Origin: Christensenella sp. UBA6420
Lineage (GTDB): Bacteria; Bacillota; Clostridia; Christensenellales; DTU072
Direction: 5' to 3'
Length of the DNA: 23,431 bases
Assembly: GCA_002439705.1 (NCBI GenBank)
Contig: DJPE01000090.1
Span: forward strand, 1 to 23,431
Made by a program: the position numbers and the translations under genes. This document shows, piece by piece, positions 21,810-23,431 of this stretch (positions within the stretch are counted from its first letter, which is position 1; each line of letters begins with the position of its first letter). The notes under the pieces are model-generated. The model was not told the origin of the DNA. It worked only from the letters and a program-made list of their open reading frames with translations, and ran no database searches.

Positions 21810-21838
21810 TTTACAAACCGTAAATCTTTTTGTATAAT
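21810..21838 (+). promoter_or_regulatory. Sigma-A promoter of the DUF5058 operon
   Basis: TTTACA (21810-21815), 17-bp spacer and perfect TATAAT (21833-21838), about 25 nt before the ribosome site. The 5' leader is too short for an attenuator. Confidence 0.85.
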
Positions 21839-21868
21839 AATTCTATTACGTTAGGAAAGGGTGACATT

Positions 21869-22624
21869 ATGCCTAAAAGTTACGTCGGGATATATATTCT
21901 CGGAGCAGTCATTGCGGCCACTATTATCGCAATGAGCGTTGTGTTTATAGTAAAAGCGTTAAAACGCGCCGAAAAAATCGGTATGGACAAGGCTAAAATC
22001 AAAAAAGCCATTACGTCGAGCGCGGTGTTTTCCATCGTGCCGAGTATACCGATAGTCGTAGGTATCGGTATTATGATGTCCACTTTGGGACTTGCAATAC
22101 CGTGGATAAGGCTTACCGTAATAGGGGCGTTGCAGTACGAACTTATCGCCGCCGACCAAGCCAACAAAGCTATGATAGAAATGTACGGTTCGGGCGGATT
22201 CAATCAGGAAGTCATGATAGCCACAGCGGTGCTCGTTATGACAGTATCTATTGTGTCAGGACCTATCTTCAACGCCGTTTTCTACAAAAAATATCAGACT
22301 AAATTAGCCGACTTGCAGGAAAAGAACGCAAAATTAAGTAATACCGTTACCGGAGCTTTGCTCGGCGGACTTCTCGCCGGTATGCTTTCCGCCATTCTGG
22401 TAGGCGGAATATTCGCTATCGGAAAACCCGTCACCGACAACACCACGGGAATAACAACTTACGGCGAAATTACTCTTATTACTTTGGCGGCGAGCTTGCT
22501 CATCATGGGCATATGCGGCGTTATTATTAAAGTAGGCAAACAAAAATGGCTCGAAAACTACGCCTTGCCCATTACTATTCTGGGCGCGCTTGCGACGGCG
22601 TACGGTTTCACTTTCGTGTTCTAA
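21869..22624 (+). CDS. DUF5058 family membrane protein
   Basis: 251 residues from ATG 21869. An in-frame TTG at 21830 lies within the -10 region and is rejected, and GGAAAGGGTG supports the ATG. About six membrane helices (roughly 7-29, 50-75, 110-135, 158-182, 203-223 and 233-251). The AITSSAVFSIVPSIPIVVGI segment followed by PWIRLTVIGALQYELIAADQ is what I recognise as DUF5058. The function of this family is not established. Polytopic topology and its partner suggest a transport role, which is inference. Confidence 0.75.
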   Translation: MPKSYVGIYILGAVIAATIIAMSVVFIVKALKRAEKIGMDKAKIKKAITSSAVFSIVPSIPIVVGIGIMMSTLGLAIPWIRLTVIGALQYELIAADQANKAMIEMYGSGGFNQEVMIATAVLVMTVSIVSGPIFNAVFYKKYQTKLADLQEKNAKLSNTVTGALLGGLLAGMLSAILVGGIFAIGKPVTDNTTGITTYGEITLITLAASLLIMGICGVIIKVGKQKWLENYALPITILGALATAYGFTFVF

Positions 22625-22636
22625 AAGGGGGCTTGT

Positions 22637-23326
22637 ATGAAAAAAGAAAAGAAAAATCTTACCGAAAGAGAATTATACAACGTACAGGCTCATAATCTCG
22701 GCAGAATATTTACCTGGGTTGCGTTGGGTTTAATCTGTCTGCTCCCCGTTATCTACTGGATTTCGGCGGGCGTGTGGCCCGACTGGAAAGCCTTTGCTAA
22801 GTGTATCCCGTTTATGCTCGGATACGTCGCGATAGGACTTATCGAAGCCGTAAGCTACGCTCCGCTTCTCGGAACGGGCGGGCAGTATATGAGTTTCATT
22901 ACCGGCAACGTCAGCAACCTTAAATTGCCGTGCGCTCTTAACGCGCAGAACATCTGCGAAACCAAACAGGGCAGCGAAGAACAGGAAATAATAACCACCA
23001 TAAGCATAGCGGTAAGCAGTATCGTAACGACTTTGGTCATAATAATCGGTCTTATACCTTTGATTATCTTCCAGTCGCAGATAGTCACCGCGCTCGCTCC
23101 CGTGTCGCCCTACGTTATCCCCGCGATATTCGGCGGACTCACGCTCGTCCTTATCGCTTCCTACTTCAAGATAGCAATTATACCCTTTATCGTCTGTATA
23201 ATAATCTGCGTCGTCGGCAACCTTATCGGCTACGGCGACAAACTCAGCCAGTCCACGATGGTAATAGTGGGTATGGTAGTCAGCGGAATATCGACCACGA
23301 TACTCTATAAGTGCAAAAAGCTTTAA
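22637..23326 (+). CDS. Polytopic membrane protein, partner of DUF5058
   Basis: 229 residues with a basic N terminus (MKKEKKNLTERELY) and about six membrane helices (24-46, 52-75, 120-145, 150-172, 174-195 and 205-223). A conserved-looking loop LGTGGQYMSFITGNVSNLKL, followed by ALNAQNICETKQGSEEQE, lies between helices 2 and 3, with the small polar residues typical of substrate-binding loops in transporters. I cannot name its family. It begins 12 nt after the DUF5058 gene with a GGGGG ribosome site, and both are similar in size and hydrophobicity, so a heteromeric complex is plausible. Confidence 0.75.
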   Translation: MKKEKKNLTERELYNVQAHNLGRIFTWVALGLICLLPVIYWISAGVWPDWKAFAKCIPFMLGYVAIGLIEAVSYAPLLGTGGQYMSFITGNVSNLKLPCALNAQNICETKQGSEEQEIITTISIAVSSIVTTLVIIIGLIPLIIFQSQIVTALAPVSPYVIPAIFGGLTLVLIASYFKIAIIPFIVCIIICVVGNLIGYGDKLSQSTMVIVGMVVSGISTTILYKCKKL

Positions 23327-23330
23327 CAAG

Positions 23331-23412
23331 TGCGAATTTCCGACTATTAGTCGGAACGAATTTACCGCATAGCGGTAGTGAATTTCAAAACCGTTGGTTT
23401 TGAGTTACGGAT
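23331..23412 (+). repeat. Gene-end hairpin array downstream of the DUF5058 operon
   Basis: Three hairpins are joined by GCGAATTT, ACGAATTT and GTGAATTT linkers: CCGAC-tatta-GTCGG (23340-23354), TACCGC-atA-GCGGTA-like (23363-23377) and CAAAACC-gtt-GGTTTTG (23386-23402). It closes with GTTACGGATA (23404-23413). A terminator would be expected just beyond the window edge by analogy with the guaA and acyl-CoA synthetase arrays. Confidence 0.72.
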
Positions 23413-23431
23413 AAGTAATTTGAAAAGGATA

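Overview
The window is chromosomal DNA from an anaerobic, Gram-positive-type bacterium, most likely an uncultured member of the Clostridia. Supporting signs are strong AGGAGG-type ribosome binding sites, sigma-A-like promoters, short intergenic gaps, lipoboxes on exported proteins, a glnA-ANTAR regulator pair, a stand-alone glutamate synthase domain 3, and a DUF5058 gene. No phage, transposon, CRISPR, rRNA or tRNA was seen. The species cannot be named from the sequence.

Layout. (1) Positions 1-8681, + strand: nitrogen and nucleotide genes. These are the end of an unidentified gene, a glutamate synthase GXGXG subunit, glnA, an ANTAR regulator and pyrG; then, after a terminator and a new promoter, purB-purA-guaA. 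Together they make glutamine, CTP, AMP and GMP. (2) Positions 8682-9081: short-hairpin repeat arrays between convergent genes. (3) Positions 9079-12101, - strand: an ABC importer (ATPase, permease, lipoprotein) behind a 330-nt leader. (4) Positions 12140-14189, - strand: a PepSY-repeat lipoprotein, an ECF sigma factor and its probable membrane anti-sigma factor, with an ECF-type promoter. (5) Positions 14287-17199, + strand: a probable Mn2+ exporter (CDF family), a hypothetical gene with a parS-like site, a CvpA-like membrane protein and TcdA. (6) Positions 17246-19115, + strand: an acyl-CoA synthetase behind an attenuator. (7) Positions 19341-21745, - strand: a lipoprotein, an SGNH-hydrolase lipoprotein and a small hypothetical gene. 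(8) Positions 21810-23326, + strand: DUF5058 and a second membrane protein, followed by another repeat array.

The main discovery is leader-peptide (ribosome-mediated) attenuation at two loci, where Clostridia would usually be expected to use T-boxes. The ABC importer leader carries two tandem attenuators. Each has a short ORF with eight consecutive codons of five Tyr and three Phe, followed by mutually exclusive antiterminator and terminator hairpins. This points to an aromatic amino acid importer. The acyl-CoA synthetase leader encodes a 25-residue peptide with five Ile, seven Val and no Leu, then an 11-bp antiterminator that competes with a 14-bp terminator. This suggests the enzyme supplies isoleucine and valine precursors, for example by activating 2-methylbutyrate and isobutyrate for reductive carboxylation. 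That role is an inference.

A second theme is a family of gene-end arrays: small hairpins joined by AATT-containing linkers, usually ending in a GTTACGGATA-like motif and, in two cases, an intrinsic terminator.
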